From: Vibrio penaeicida
GTDB taxonomy: Bacteria; Pseudomonadota; Gammaproteobacteria; Enterobacterales; Vibrionaceae
Assembly: GCF_002933855.1 (NCBI RefSeq)
Contig: NZ_BFAQ01000035.1
Span: 1-64,000 of the forward strand
Reading direction: 5' to 3'
Length of the DNA: 64,000 nt
In this document: one piece after another, positions 1 to 8,472 of the stretch
Numbering within the stretch: position 1 is the stretch's first letter
How the letters are laid out: each line of letters begins with the position of its first letter
Program-made: the position numbers and the translations under genes
The notes under the pieces: model-generated
Seen by the model: only the letters and a program-made list of their open reading frames with translations
The model's database searches: none
Told to the model about the DNA's origin: nothing

Positions 1-49
1 CACGAATAGCGTTAGCTAGGTGCTTTCTAGATTGTAGAGAGTGATCCAT
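1..49 (-). CDS. tkt: Transketolase, N-terminal fragment
   Basis: Only the first 16 codons are in the window; the gene runs off the left edge. They read MDHSLQSRKHLANAIR, and the RKHLANAIR stretch is the conserved start of bacterial transketolases. A GGAAG ribosome site lies 8 bases before the ATG. Transketolase moves two-carbon units with thiamine diphosphate in the non-oxidative pentose phosphate pathway. It lies downstream of tal on the same strand, the usual Vibrio tal-tkt pair, so the two are probably co-transcribed. The identification rests on this short segment plus context. Confidence 0.85.
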   Translation of the reverse strand, partial: MDHSLQSRKHLANAIR

Positions 50-98
50 AATTACTTCCAAATAATATTGAATAACTAAAAAATAAAGAAGAGATAAA

Positions 99-122
99 TA
101 GGGGAACGAAAACGTTCCCCTA
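99..122 (-). terminator. Perfect hairpin between tal and tkt
   Basis: Arms TAGGGGAACG and CGTTCCCCTA form a perfect 10-bp stem around an AAAA loop. On the minus strand, the direction of transcription from tal to tkt, only a mixed TATTTATC run follows, so it may terminate partially or act as a processing or stability hairpin rather than as a full stop. Confidence 0.6.
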
Positions 123-141
123 GGTTTGAATTAGTATTGGA

Positions 142-1092
142 TTAAAGCTTAGCTTCAATCATCGCTTCTAGTTTACCTTGGTCGATAGCGAAGTTACGGA
201 TGCCTTCTGCTAGTTTCTCTACCGCCATTGCGTCTTGGTTATGATCCCATAGGAAATCAGCGTGGTTAAGTGCAGCAGGGCGTTCTTTCGCACCGTTTGA
301 ATCAACCAGTTTCTCAACTACATCGCCTTCTGCTGCTTCTAGCTCTGCAAGTAGTGCTGGAGCGATAGTTAAGCGGTCACAACCTGCTAGTTCAAGAATC
401 TCACCGATGTTACGGAAGCTTGCACCCATAACAACAGTCTTGTAGCCGTATTCTTTGTAGTAGTTGTAGATGCTTGTTACAGAAACGACACCTGGATCTT
501 CAGAAGCTTCGAAGTCACGACCTTCTTTTGCTTTGTACCAATCCATGATGCGACCCACGAAAGGAGAAATAAGGAAAACACCTGCTTCGGCACACGCACG
601 AGCCTGAGCGAAAGAAAACAGAAGCGTAAGGTTACAGTTGATGCCTTCTTTCTCAAGAATTTCTGCTGCGCGGATGCCCTCCCAAGTAGACGCAAGTTTG
701 ATCAAGATACGATCATTTGTGATGCCTGCATCGTTATACATTTTGATAAGCTGGCGAGCTTTTGCAACACTGCCTTCTGTGTCGTATGAAAGGCGAGCGT
801 CTACTTCTGTTGAGATACGACCTGGAATAGTCGTTAGGATTTCTTTACCGATATTTACAGCAAGCATGTCACAAGCGTCTTGAACTTGCTGTTCTTTGTT
901 TGAGCTTTGAGTTTTAGCGTAATCGATCGCTTGGTCAATCAGTGGCGCGTACTCTGCAATTTGAGCCGCTTTAAGAATTAGAGAAGGGTTAGTTGTTGCG
1001 TCTTCTGGCTGGTACTTCTTAATAGCTTCAATTTCGCCCGTATCAGCGACTACAGTGGTGAGTTTACGAAGTTGCTCTAACTTATTGCTCAT
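142..1092 (-). CDS. tal: Transaldolase
   Basis: Transfers the dihydroxyacetone unit between sedoheptulose-7-phosphate or fructose-6-phosphate and erythrose-4-phosphate in the cytoplasm. The 316-residue protein has the usual TalB length and start (MSNKLEQLRKLTTVVADTG), the DATTNPSLIL segment, the Schiff-base lysine segment RILIKLASTWEG near residue 130, and CNLTLLFSFAQA. An upstream in-frame ATG adds 15 residues, but the start at 1092 has an AGGA site 8 bases away and matches the family. tkt follows about 90 bases downstream. A SorC-type regulator is divergent across a 410-base gap and probably controls the pair. Confidence 0.96.
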   Translation of the reverse strand: MSNKLEQLRKLTTVVADTGEIEAIKKYQPEDATTNPSLILKAAQIAEYAPLIDQAIDYAKTQSSNKEQQVQDACDMLAVNIGKEILTTIPGRISTEVDARLSYDTEGSVAKARQLIKMYNDAGITNDRILIKLASTWEGIRAAEILEKEGINCNLTLLFSFAQARACAEAGVFLISPFVGRIMDWYKAKEGRDFEASEDPGVVSVTSIYNYYKEYGYKTVVMGASFRNIGEILELAGCDRLTIAPALLAELEAAEGDVVEKLVDSNGAKERPAALNHADFLWDHNQDAMAVEKLAEGIRNFAIDQGKLEAMIEAKL

Positions 1093-1280
1093 TACGATCA
1101 TCCTATTTCTTGGGCGCGATAGACTTTTTACGCGCACTAAATTGCAAGCAAGTCAGACGAAAAGTGAATCCAAATTTCGCCCGCTTTAAAACGTTTTTGG
1201 CTCAGCGAACATTTGTCATGAACATATGCTCGATGAGTGAGTAAATGATGTAGCCATATTTAATCGATCAGCGATCAAAG

Positions 1281-1295
1281 TCAATCATTGATTGA
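1281..1295. promoter_or_regulatory. 15-bp palindrome upstream of tal
   Basis: TCAATCATTGATTGA is a perfect inverted repeat with 7-bp arms around one central base, about 190 bases upstream of the tal start codon. It has the form of a dimeric operator. The binding protein is unknown; the neighbouring SorC-type regulator is one candidate. Confidence 0.35.
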
Positions 1296-1480
1296 TGTCA
1301 CAATACAGAAAAATCAGTGAAACGTAATTTATCTCACAACCACTAAATAATTAAACGTTTGCCTGACTCAACAGTCCCAAAATCAAACCAGAAAGACTTC
1401 AAAAGTAGTAGTGAGTAAATGTAACCCTGATGAGCAAAAGATTGCCATTTGGCACTGAAATTATTATTCTACACACCACT

Positions 1481-1496
1481 TTTGGACCGGACCAAA
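1481..1496. promoter_or_regulatory. Near-palindrome just before the SorC-type regulator gene
   Basis: TTTGGACCGGACCAAA is symmetric except at two positions and ends 6 bases before the regulator's ATG. A protein bound here would sit on the translation start region or the promoter. Autoregulation is an inference from position only. Confidence 0.35.
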
Positions 1497-1502
1497 TGAA
1501 TT

Positions 1503-2492
1503 ATGACCGCAAAAAACGACATCAACTCAGAAAATAGCGATTTGCTCACAGAGATTTCGGTTGCCTATTATCAGGATGGAGCAACTCAAGAAGAAATTTC
1601 TAAGAAGTTTTCCATTTCTCGTGCAAAAGTTGGACGCATGCTTAAACAAGCGCGCGACGAAGGCATTGTTGAAATAACAGTAAAGTACCACCCTGTTTTT
1701 AGCGCGAAAATAGAACAGAGATTAGTTGAAAGGTTTGGTGTTAAGAGGGCTTTGATTGCCCTAGACCAACCGACAGAAGAACTCCAACGCCTTCAAGTTG
1801 CTGGTTTGGTCTCAAATTACCTAAACAACACACTAAAGAATGGAACCGTTATAACGGTAGGACAAGGACGAAATGTATCAGCCGTTGCCCATCATATTGG
1901 CGTTATTTCACCAAGAGATTGTAAGTTTGTTTGCGGAATAGGGGGCATTCACCCTAGAGGCGGTAAATTTAATGCCGACCATATTTGTCGCCAATTAGCC
2001 AAAAAATATGGTGGTTCATCTGAAACGCTTTACGCTCCAGCCTACGCAGAAACCAAAGCGCAAAAAATTGCTTTTATGGAAAACAGCACAGTAAAGCAAA
2101 CATTAGATTTGGCACGTAAAGCAGACGTTGCACTCGTTGGTATTGGCGACATGAGTGAAAATAGCTATATGGTGGACTTGGGGTGGTTTACGGCAGAAGA
2201 AGTTGTGCAAGCTCGGTTACACCAAGGTGTCGTTGGCGACTTTGCTGGTTACGACTTCTTTGATGTACAGGGAAACTCGGCTAACACGGTTATGAGTGAC
2301 CGGGTTATTGGGCTTAACCTAGAAGAGTTTCGCCCCATAAGTGATGTTATTGCAATTGCTGCCGAGAACAGTAAGCCACTTGCTTTGCTTGGTGCGCTTA
2401 GGACCGGAGTGGTTGATGTTATAGCCACCACAGTAAGTACTGCTCTTACGGTGCTAAACCTTGATGAACAAATGAACATTATTGAAAAATAA
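1503..2492 (+). CDS. SorC/DeoR-family sugar-responsive transcription regulator
   Basis: A 329-residue cytoplasmic DNA-binding protein. Residues about 15-60 form the helix-turn-helix typical of SorC regulators: YYQDGATQEEISKKF followed by SRAKVGRMLKQARDEGIVEI. The rest is the sugar-binding domain, with GQGRNVSAVA, CGIGGIHPRG and GDMSENSYMVDLGWF segments. Family members sense a phosphorylated sugar and repress or activate nearby sugar genes. It is divergent from tal-tkt, so control of that pair is likely. It is followed by a strong terminator and converges on the c-di-GMP enzyme gene. Confidence 0.88.
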   Translation: MTAKNDINSENSDLLTEISVAYYQDGATQEEISKKFSISRAKVGRMLKQARDEGIVEITVKYHPVFSAKIEQRLVERFGVKRALIALDQPTEELQRLQVAGLVSNYLNNTLKNGTVITVGQGRNVSAVAHHIGVISPRDCKFVCGIGGIHPRGGKFNADHICRQLAKKYGGSSETLYAPAYAETKAQKIAFMENSTVKQTLDLARKADVALVGIGDMSENSYMVDLGWFTAEEVVQARLHQGVVGDFAGYDFFDVQGNSANTVMSDRVIGLNLEEFRPISDVIAIAAENSKPLALLGALRTGVVDVIATTVSTALTVLNLDEQMNIIEK

Positions 2493-2531
2493 TACGATAA
2501 AGCTCAAGTTTGCTTAAGCGGCAGACAAGCA

Positions 2532-2570
2532 AAAAGCAAAGAACAGAGTGTGGGCTTGTTCTTTGCTTTT
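2532..2570. terminator. Bidirectional terminator between convergent genes
   Basis: AAAAGCAAAGAACA and TGTTCTTTGCTTTT form a perfect 14-bp stem with an 11-base loop. Runs of A and T flank it, so it can stop the SorC-type gene from the left and the GGDEF-EAL gene from the right. Confidence 0.85.
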
Positions 2571-2600
2571 AGGTCAAAAGGCTGTGGCCATTTATAAGAT

Positions 2601-4910
2601 TTACGCCACGTCGGTTTGGCTTTGGGGAAGGTTTTGCTGATGCTGAAGACCATACGGCTCAACAAATGCAGCAAGGGCGCTTACTGGCATTGGCTTCGCA
2701 TAAAGGTAGCCTTGAAATAGATCGCATCCACATTCCTTCAATACTGCTTCATGTTTTTCGTATTCAACACCTTCGGCTAAAACCTGCATATCGAAGTTCT
2801 TACCAATAGAGATAATATTTTGAACCATCTTAAGAGACTTAGTGCAAGTTAAAATGTTATCGATAAACCCTTTATCTATCTTGATTTCATGAAAAGGCAG
2901 TTCACCCAACATGCTTAAAGAGGAATAACCAGTACCGAAATCATCGAGAGAAATACCCACGCCTAATTTATTCAAGCTTTCGCAAACCGGACGAACAATA
3001 TCCAGATCTTCTATAAAGAGATTTTCAGTGATTTCTAAGGTGATATTACGTTGGTTGAAACGTTGAGTCTGAATAGAGAGTATTAGCTTATCCAAAAAGT
3101 CTTCTTGGGTGATTTGTCGGACAGATATGTTGATTGAGACTTGAAAGTCGTAACCCAGTTGTTTCTGTAGTTTCCCCATTTCTGCGAGTGTTGTATCTAT
3201 GATCAACTGCCCCAGAGTTGGCATAAGTCCACATGACTCCGCTATAGAAATAAACTTGTCTGGTGGCACAAACCCTAGCTCATCATCGTTCCATCGAACG
3301 AGCGCTTCCACACCGTGCAGGTTGCCCTGAGCATTAAACTGCGGCTGATAAACCATATACAGTTGGTTTTGTTGTATCGCTTGCCGTAAGCGTTGTTCTA
3401 GCCTGACTGAATGCAGGTAGCTACTTTGCATGGATTCTGTAAAGAAGCTAACAGAGTTTCGACGAGTCTTTGCGTCGTACATGGCAATATCCGCACAACG
3501 CAAAAGAGTATCAAGGCTAGTACCATGTTCTGGATACTGGGCAATACCAATACTGCAACCCAAAATAAAACTGAATTGATCGATTTCGTACGGTTTAGAC
3601 AAACTATGAATGATGGTGTTAGCAAATCGATTAAGTTCGTAATGGTCCGTCATTGATGTCACGATTATGAACTCGTCGCCACTTTCTCGGATCAAAAGTG
3701 CTTGGTCATCTGTGGCTTCCGATAATCTTGAAGCTATTTCTTGCAAAACTTTGTCACCATGGTCATGCCCAGAACTGTCATTCACATTTTTAAAGTTATC
3801 CATATCCATGAACAAGATTGAAAATGGTGGGGCAGTTGGTCTTAGCCAGCGATGGATATGAGAGCGCAAGAAATGTCGGTTTGGAAGGTGAGTTAGTGGG
3901 TCATGATTTGCTTGAAACAGAAGTTCCTCATGGCGATCTTTTTCATGTTTGTCTATCGAGCGAACAAATAAATAGAAAATTGCTTGAATAGACACAAATA
4001 TGATGAGGTAAATCGTCATGATTCCTAGGTATTCGTAGGCGATATGACGCAGATCGATTTCCGATACAGTCCATATGTTGAATCTAGGAATGTACTGGAT
4101 TGCATAAAGTGCTGGGTTTTCTTGATCCAATACATAACCAATGGTAGGAATGCCTTTGGCCTTAAGCTCGTTCAACTTAAGAGAATTAGATGCCGTAACG
4201 CTGTGAATCAGGTTATCAAAAAATGACTCTGAGATAGGGGTAGTGTAATCAACAGCGGTATTGTGTGAGGCGGTCATAAACTGGATATAATAATCGTCTC
4301 GTATCACGCCAATTTTGTGCTCGAAACTATCGTGCAGCCTGATATTGAAAAGCGTCGTTCTATCGAGTTGAAGACCAGCCGTCATTACTGCGAGCACATC
4401 TCCAGAACTGTCGCGAATGGACTTTCTGATTGGCAGAATGAACTCATCAATGTCTTCTTTGTAGTAGGTTCTTCCTAGTACCATAGAGTCACTGGCTAGT
4501 GTTTTCACGAAGGATTCGCGAGTATAGTCTTGTTCTAAAAGATTAAGTTGCGCAAACATACTCAGATTAGAACTGACTAATCTAATATTGCCGTATGGGT
4601 CTGATAGTCCAAAAGCCGCGATGCTGTTGTTTATGGTGAGTAAACTGTCTAACCACTCCTGACCTGCATCTTCGCTTTGGTAGTTATTCTCGGAAAGCAG
4701 TCTATCTCCCAATACATCAAGCACCATTTCTTGATTGTTGAGGAGTGATGTTATGCCCGTGGTAAAAATCTGAACGGCGTTATATTGCTCTTGAGAGTGT
4801 GAACGCTCAACTTTTTGCCACTGTTGCCAAGCAATGAACAGAAATATCACACTGCTTATCAACGCAAGCAGCCTATAAAGCGTCCATATGTTCCTTTTTA
4901 AGTCTGCCAT
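2601..4910 (-). CDS. Membrane-bound GGDEF-EAL c-di-GMP enzyme with periplasmic sensor
   Basis: A 769-residue protein. TM1 lies at about 10-28, a large periplasmic sensor (Cache/CHASE-like) at 30-290, TM2 at 295-317, GGDEF at 330-500 and EAL at 505-755. The cyclase signature reads SGDEF instead of GGDEF. The EAL half keeps the usual catalytic set: EALVRW, the N of SINIS, the E of EITE, DDFGTGYSS, the K of EIKID, LAEGVE and FQGY. It is therefore probably an active phosphodiesterase with an uncertain cyclase. An earlier ATG at 4973 would add 21 residues, but a perfect hairpin starts just upstream of it and has no better ribosome site. The later start gives a normal N-terminus, MADLKRNIW. Confidence 0.92.
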   Translation of the reverse strand: MADLKRNIWTLYRLLALISSVIFLFIAWQQWQKVERSHSQEQYNAVQIFTTGITSLLNNQEMVLDVLGDRLLSENNYQSEDAGQEWLDSLLTINNSIAAFGLSDPYGNIRLVSSNLSMFAQLNLLEQDYTRESFVKTLASDSMVLGRTYYKEDIDEFILPIRKSIRDSSGDVLAVMTAGLQLDRTTLFNIRLHDSFEHKIGVIRDDYYIQFMTASHNTAVDYTTPISESFFDNLIHSVTASNSLKLNELKAKGIPTIGYVLDQENPALYAIQYIPRFNIWTVSEIDLRHIAYEYLGIMTIYLIIFVSIQAIFYLFVRSIDKHEKDRHEELLFQANHDPLTHLPNRHFLRSHIHRWLRPTAPPFSILFMDMDNFKNVNDSSGHDHGDKVLQEIASRLSEATDDQALLIRESGDEFIIVTSMTDHYELNRFANTIIHSLSKPYEIDQFSFILGCSIGIAQYPEHGTSLDTLLRCADIAMYDAKTRRNSVSFFTESMQSSYLHSVRLEQRLRQAIQQNQLYMVYQPQFNAQGNLHGVEALVRWNDDELGFVPPDKFISIAESCGLMPTLGQLIIDTTLAEMGKLQKQLGYDFQVSINISVRQITQEDFLDKLILSIQTQRFNQRNITLEITENLFIEDLDIVRPVCESLNKLGVGISLDDFGTGYSSLSMLGELPFHEIKIDKGFIDNILTCTKSLKMVQNIISIGKNFDMQVLAEGVEYEKHEAVLKECGCDLFQGYLYAKPMPVSALAAFVEPYGLQHQQNLPQSQTDVA

Positions 4911-4974
4911 TACTACTTTTTGACTTCCTTGATACGATACAGCGACTATTCGCAGGAATATAGAATTATCCAAA

Positions 4975-5002
4975 TAACAATTGAGTTGTCACTCAATTGT
5001 TA
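4975..5002 (-). terminator. Perfect 12-bp hairpin downstream of the sulfurtransferase gene
   Basis: TAACAATTGAGT and ACTCAATTGTTA pair perfectly around a TGTC loop. It follows sseA on the minus strand, with a TTATTT tract after it, and precedes the GGDEF-EAL gene. It is likely a terminator or attenuator; the weak T-run makes the strength uncertain. Confidence 0.6.
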
Positions 5003-5026
5003 TGCTTTGTTACTATTTTTGAGAGC

Positions 5027-5863
5027 TTACCCAACTTCAATAGGAAGCTCAATCGATTGACCCCATTCAGTCCATGAACCATCGTAGACAGAAAAATTAT
5101 CATATCCAGCTTCATAAGCAGCAACCGCTAAAATAGCAGCCGTAACACCTGATCCGCAGCTAAAGATGAGCGTGCTATCCGAATTTAAATGCCATTTATT
5201 AAATAGATGAGTCAGCTCACTAATAGGTTTAAAGTAAATACCATTCATCACTTCTTGAAAAGGCAAACTATGGGAACCTGGAATATGCCCTGAACGAACG
5301 CCAATACGAGGTTCTTTAACTTTTCCTTCGTAACGAGCTCTTGGTCTTGCATCAAAGGTGTAATGGTTTTCTTTAGAGATCGCATTTAGTATGTCACGTG
5401 AGCCATAAACGAAATTCGTGTTTAGTTTCGCAGTAGCATTACCATAATGCGCTGAATTCGACAGCGAGCACACTGTTCTGTATCCAGAGTTTATCCAAGC
5501 TCTGAGCCCGCCTTCTAACAAGTAAACTGAATTAAACCCCATGGATTTAAACATCCACCAAGCTCTTGGCGAGGCATAAGTACCAGCTTGGTCATAGACG
5601 ACGACGGTCGTGTCCTGATCGATGCCCAGCGAGCGAATATGGTGCTGGAATTCTTTTTGAGTTGGCATCATATGCGGAAGAGGGGATTGCTTATCACAAA
5701 TCACTTTGTCGTAGTCAAATCGTAATGAACTAGGAATAAAACCAGCATGTGCGGGTTCTGGTGCTCCTGGGATCATGAGATCTAGACTGGCATCTAGCAC
5801 GACCACTTTATCGCTGGTTAATTTATTTTCTAGCCAAGAGGGTGTAACCAAAGCTTTTGTCAT
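5027..5863 (-). CDS. sseA: 3-Mercaptopyruvate-type sulfurtransferase (two rhodanese domains)
   Basis: Moves sulfur from 3-mercaptopyruvate (or thiosulfate) to a thiol acceptor in the cytoplasm. The 278-residue length fits two tandem rhodanese domains: an inactive N-terminal one (about 5-130, with VVYDQAGTYASPRAWWM) and a catalytic C-terminal one (about 155-275). The active loop is CGSGVTA, and the CGSGVT form marks mercaptopyruvate rather than thiosulfate preference. The RSGHIPGSHSLPF segment is also present. It is encoded alone, 89 bases downstream of a LysR gene on the same strand. Confidence 0.88.
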   Translation of the reverse strand: MTKALVTPSWLENKLTSDKVVVLDASLDLMIPGAPEPAHAGFIPSSLRFDYDKVICDKQSPLPHMMPTQKEFQHHIRSLGIDQDTTVVVYDQAGTYASPRAWWMFKSMGFNSVYLLEGGLRAWINSGYRTVCSLSNSAHYGNATAKLNTNFVYGSRDILNAISKENHYTFDARPRARYEGKVKEPRIGVRSGHIPGSHSLPFQEVMNGIYFKPISELTHLFNKWHLNSDSTLIFSCGSGVTAAILAVAAYEAGYDNFSVYDGSWTEWGQSIELPIEVG

Positions 5864-5951
5864 GACGATCTTTCCTTGAAGTTAAGCGACTAACAGGATC
5901 TCGTTATATGTGAAAACCTGTACGCGTTTGAATGTGAGAATATCTTTCGTA

Positions 5952-6863
5952 TTAAGCAGCTATCATCGGTAGTTTTCGCAGCTTTTCTGCAATAGTGTCA
6001 ACCAAGAACTTAGATTTAAAAGGAATTGGGTGGGCAGGAAAAATAGCGAATATATCAACCGGTCTTAGTGTGTATTCTTTTAGCATTCTTATCATCCTCC
6101 CACTTTGTACATCTTCATGCACATAGAAGGCTGGAAACAAGCTTAACCCGAGGTTTTCTAGTACCATTAAACGAGTTGCTTGGGCTGTATTGCATGTCAT
6201 TGTAGCGGCAGGCTCGCTGATAACTTTACTTTGTTCTGGTGTCGTAAATGCGATTTGCTTTGAAAGTTGACTATTCTGTATCCAAGGTAATTTCACTAAG
6301 GAGTTAGGGGTTAAGTTTTCTGATTCTTTTTCAAAAGAGGAGGAAGCGCATATCCAATGTTCAGTAGAGCCTATTTTTCTTACCGGATAGTTCTCTTGTT
6401 TTAGCCAACCGACTCGAATTGCGATATCTATGTTATCTTCGAGCAAATTTACCGTTCGGTTATCGAATATGATCTCCATATGTAATGATGGATGCGACCG
6501 TTTAATTTCAGCGAGAATCGGCGTTAAAGTCGTTGCACCGAAATCGACAGGCATGCTAATTCTCACACTGCCGCTAATAGCAGTATGTTCACTGTTAGAA
6601 CGTGAGGAAATTTCACTGTATTCTCCAATGATGTTTTCAGCATGTTGATAAATCATCTTGCCAACATCTGTCATGCTAACGGTTCGGGTTGTTCTATTTA
6701 ATAGACGAACAGACAAGCTGTCTTCTAAATCATCAATATGTTTGCTTACAACCGATCGGCTTATCTCCAACGTATCCGCTGCTTTGGTAAATGACCCCGT
6801 CCGAACGACATGGGCAAACACCACTAGCTTAAATAAATCTCGGCCAACGCCTTTCACATTCAT
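5952..6863 (-). CDS. LysR-family transcription regulator
   Basis: A 303-residue LysR protein. The N-terminal winged helix-turn-helix (about 8-67) shows VVRTGSFTKAADTLEISRSVVSKHIDDLEDSL and LLNRTTRTVSMTDVG. Residues about 95-300 are the substrate-binding effector domain of the CrgA/AaeR type. GGAGA sits 4 bases before the ATG. It is divergent from the exported MBL-fold gene across 100 bases, the classical arrangement for a LysR regulator and its target; the effector is unknown. Confidence 0.92.
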   Translation of the reverse strand: MNVKGVGRDLFKLVVFAHVVRTGSFTKAADTLEISRSVVSKHIDDLEDSLSVRLLNRTTRTVSMTDVGKMIYQHAENIIGEYSEISSRSNSEHTAISGSVRISMPVDFGATTLTPILAEIKRSHPSLHMEIIFDNRTVNLLEDNIDIAIRVGWLKQENYPVRKIGSTEHWICASSSFEKESENLTPNSLVKLPWIQNSQLSKQIAFTTPEQSKVISEPAATMTCNTAQATRLMVLENLGLSLFPAFYVHEDVQSGRMIRMLKEYTLRPVDIFAIFPAHPIPFKSKFLVDTIAEKLRKLPMIAA

Positions 6864-6963
6864 TTCTCCATTGTTCTATTTTATGTAACACAGTTGTATT
6901 TATTGGTCTATTTATTCGTTTATTTGGAACGATAAACTGTGAGCACACTAATAGAGAGAACAT

Positions 6964-7854
6964 ATGATGAAACAACAATTGCTCGCGACTTCCATACTTC
7001 TTGCTTCAGTTTCGTTTGGTGCAAATGCTGAACTGCAATTGATCGGCGATACCAAGCCACTTCAACTCCATGTATTTAATGCGGGTGAAGACAGCTTCAA
7101 TGTAAAGTCTGTACTGGTTACTGGCGAGAAAGAGGCGGTATTGATTGATGGGCTATTTAAACAATCCGACGCGCATAGAATGGTTGCCGATATTCTTGAC
7201 CTCGGAAAAGAACTCAAAACAGTCTATGTGAGCCACAGCGACCCCGATTACTATTTTGGATTGGAAGTCATTAAAGAGGCTTTCCCTAATGCAAAAATTG
7301 TTTCAACGGAATCTACAGCAAACGCGATAGCGAAAAAGCTGAATGGCAAGCTGGCGGTTTGGGGACCAGAGCTAGGTATGAATGCCCCCTCTTTCCCAGT
7401 GATTCCTTCGGTTTTAAATGGCAACGAAATTTTGCTTGAAGGGCACAAGCTGAGTATCGAAGGGTTGGATAAGGATTATAAAGCGCGCAGCTATGTTTGG
7501 ATTCCAAAGATAAAAGCAGTGGTTGGTGGTATTAACGTTGTAGGCGGAGAACACGTTTGGATGGCTGATACACCGACACCAGCATCACGCGATTTATGGA
7601 AGCAAGCGCTTCAATCAATTAAAGACCTAAAACCAGATGTGGTCGTACCTGGGCATGCAACAAAAGGTATTGAATTTTCGATGTCCTCTGTTGATTTTAC
7701 GCAGCAATACTTAACTCATTTTGAAAATGCAGTTGGTTCAAGTAAAGACAGCAAAGAAGTGATTGAGAAAATGGACCAGCAGTACCCTGAATTTGGAAAA
7801 GGCTTTACTCTAGAGCTGGGTTCTCAAGTCGCAATGGGCGAACGTACTTGGTAA
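6964..7854 (+). CDS. Exported metallo-beta-lactamase-fold protein with altered metal motif
   Basis: A 296-residue protein with a signal peptide (cleavage near ANA-ELQ, residue 22), so it should act in the periplasm. The fold is recognisable from VLIDGLF near 60, the first metal-motif region at 88-97, GGINVVGGEHVW at 188-199 and VVPGH at 227-231. The usual HxHxDH motif is SHSDPDYYFG here: H91 is kept, the second His is Asp93, Asp95 is kept, and the final His is Tyr96. H197 and H231 remain. Zinc loading is therefore uncertain and the substrate unknown. It is probably controlled by the divergent LysR gene and is followed by strong hairpins. Confidence 0.85.
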   Translation: MMKQQLLATSILLASVSFGANAELQLIGDTKPLQLHVFNAGEDSFNVKSVLVTGEKEAVLIDGLFKQSDAHRMVADILDLGKELKTVYVSHSDPDYYFGLEVIKEAFPNAKIVSTESTANAIAKKLNGKLAVWGPELGMNAPSFPVIPSVLNGNEILLEGHKLSIEGLDKDYKARSYVWIPKIKAVVGGINVVGGEHVWMADTPTPASRDLWKQALQSIKDLKPDVVVPGHATKGIEFSMSSVDFTQQYLTHFENAVGSSKDSKEVIEKMDQQYPEFGKGFTLELGSQVAMGERTW

Positions 7855-7860
7855 GGAAGT

Positions 7861-7936
7861 CCCCAAGTAACTTCGGATACTTGGGGGTATAGGGTGAAAT
7901 GACGCAAAGTGTTCCCTTTTCTCTTTGCGTCATTTC
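7861..7936 (+). terminator. Double hairpin terminator region
   Basis: Two successive perfect stems. CCCCAAGTA/TACTTGGGG (7861-7886) is followed by a 14-bp stem GAAATGACGCAAAG/CTTTGCGTCATTTC (7896-7909 and 7923-7936) with a 13-base loop. They separate the MBL gene from the converging lipoprotein gene. Confidence 0.75.
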
Positions 7937-8004
7937 GTTGGGGATCTTTTAAGAACTGCCGACCGAATCATCAGTCGTTCCTAGATATCAGTAGTTCCTA
8001 GCCA

Positions 8005-8460
8005 TTACCAGCTCCATATCGCTTGAGAAGCATAAAATCGAGTTTGCAGCGGTGCACTACCGTCGTAAAACCAAATCTCTCCGAGCAGGTCGTCCGAACT
8101 GTCTGAAACAATGACGGATAGGTCGGCTTTTCCATCTTTGATTGGCATTGCAACAATTCTGCTTCCGTAGTCTGGTAGTAATGTACCGTCACTTAGCGTG
8201 TGATAATTCCGGTAGATAGAAAGGTATGCTCTTGCAACCGAGGTTGATGAAATATCTATTGCGACATTTCTATTTTCAATTGGATCATAATCAAATCCAT
8301 CTGGTGCGACCAAATCTTCTGTTTTGATGTTTGGAGTAACCACTTGCGAATCATCCGGCACGGGTGTAACGGCACTGCCCCCACTGGCGCTGCCTCCACC
8401 ACCTCCTCCGCATGCAGTAAGAGAAAGACTCAATAGAATAGATAAGCTAATGTTTTTCAT
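8005..8460 (-). CDS. Small lipoprotein with glycine-rich linker
   Basis: A 151-residue protein starting with a lipoprotein signal (MKNISLSILLSLSLTAC). Cys17 is followed by a run of six glycines and a Ser/Gly linker, a frequent layout in Vibrio outer-membrane lipoproteins. The body (about 45-151) matches no family I recognise. Its gene starts 12 bases after the stop of the LruC/GEVED gene, so the two form an operon and may act together at the cell surface. Confidence 0.75.
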   Translation of the reverse strand: MKNISLSILLSLSLTACGGGGGGSASGGSAVTPVPDDSQVVTPNIKTEDLVAPDGFDYDPIENRNVAIDISSTSVARAYLSIYRNYHTLSDGTLLPDYGSRIVAMPIKDGKADLSVIVSDSSDDLLGEIWFYDGSAPLQTRFYASQAIWSW

Positions 8461-8472
8461 GTCGTTTCTCCC

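Larger units (their letters stand above)
1093..1502. other. Divergent control region between tal and the SorC-type regulator
   Basis: A 410-base gap with no credible gene. It holds two short palindromes (listed separately). There is also a CRP-like half site at 1323-1338: minus strand TGTGAGATAAATTACG has one good TGTGA half and a poor second half. Promoters for both divergent genes must lie here, but I cannot assign -35/-10 pairs with confidence. Confidence 0.5.
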
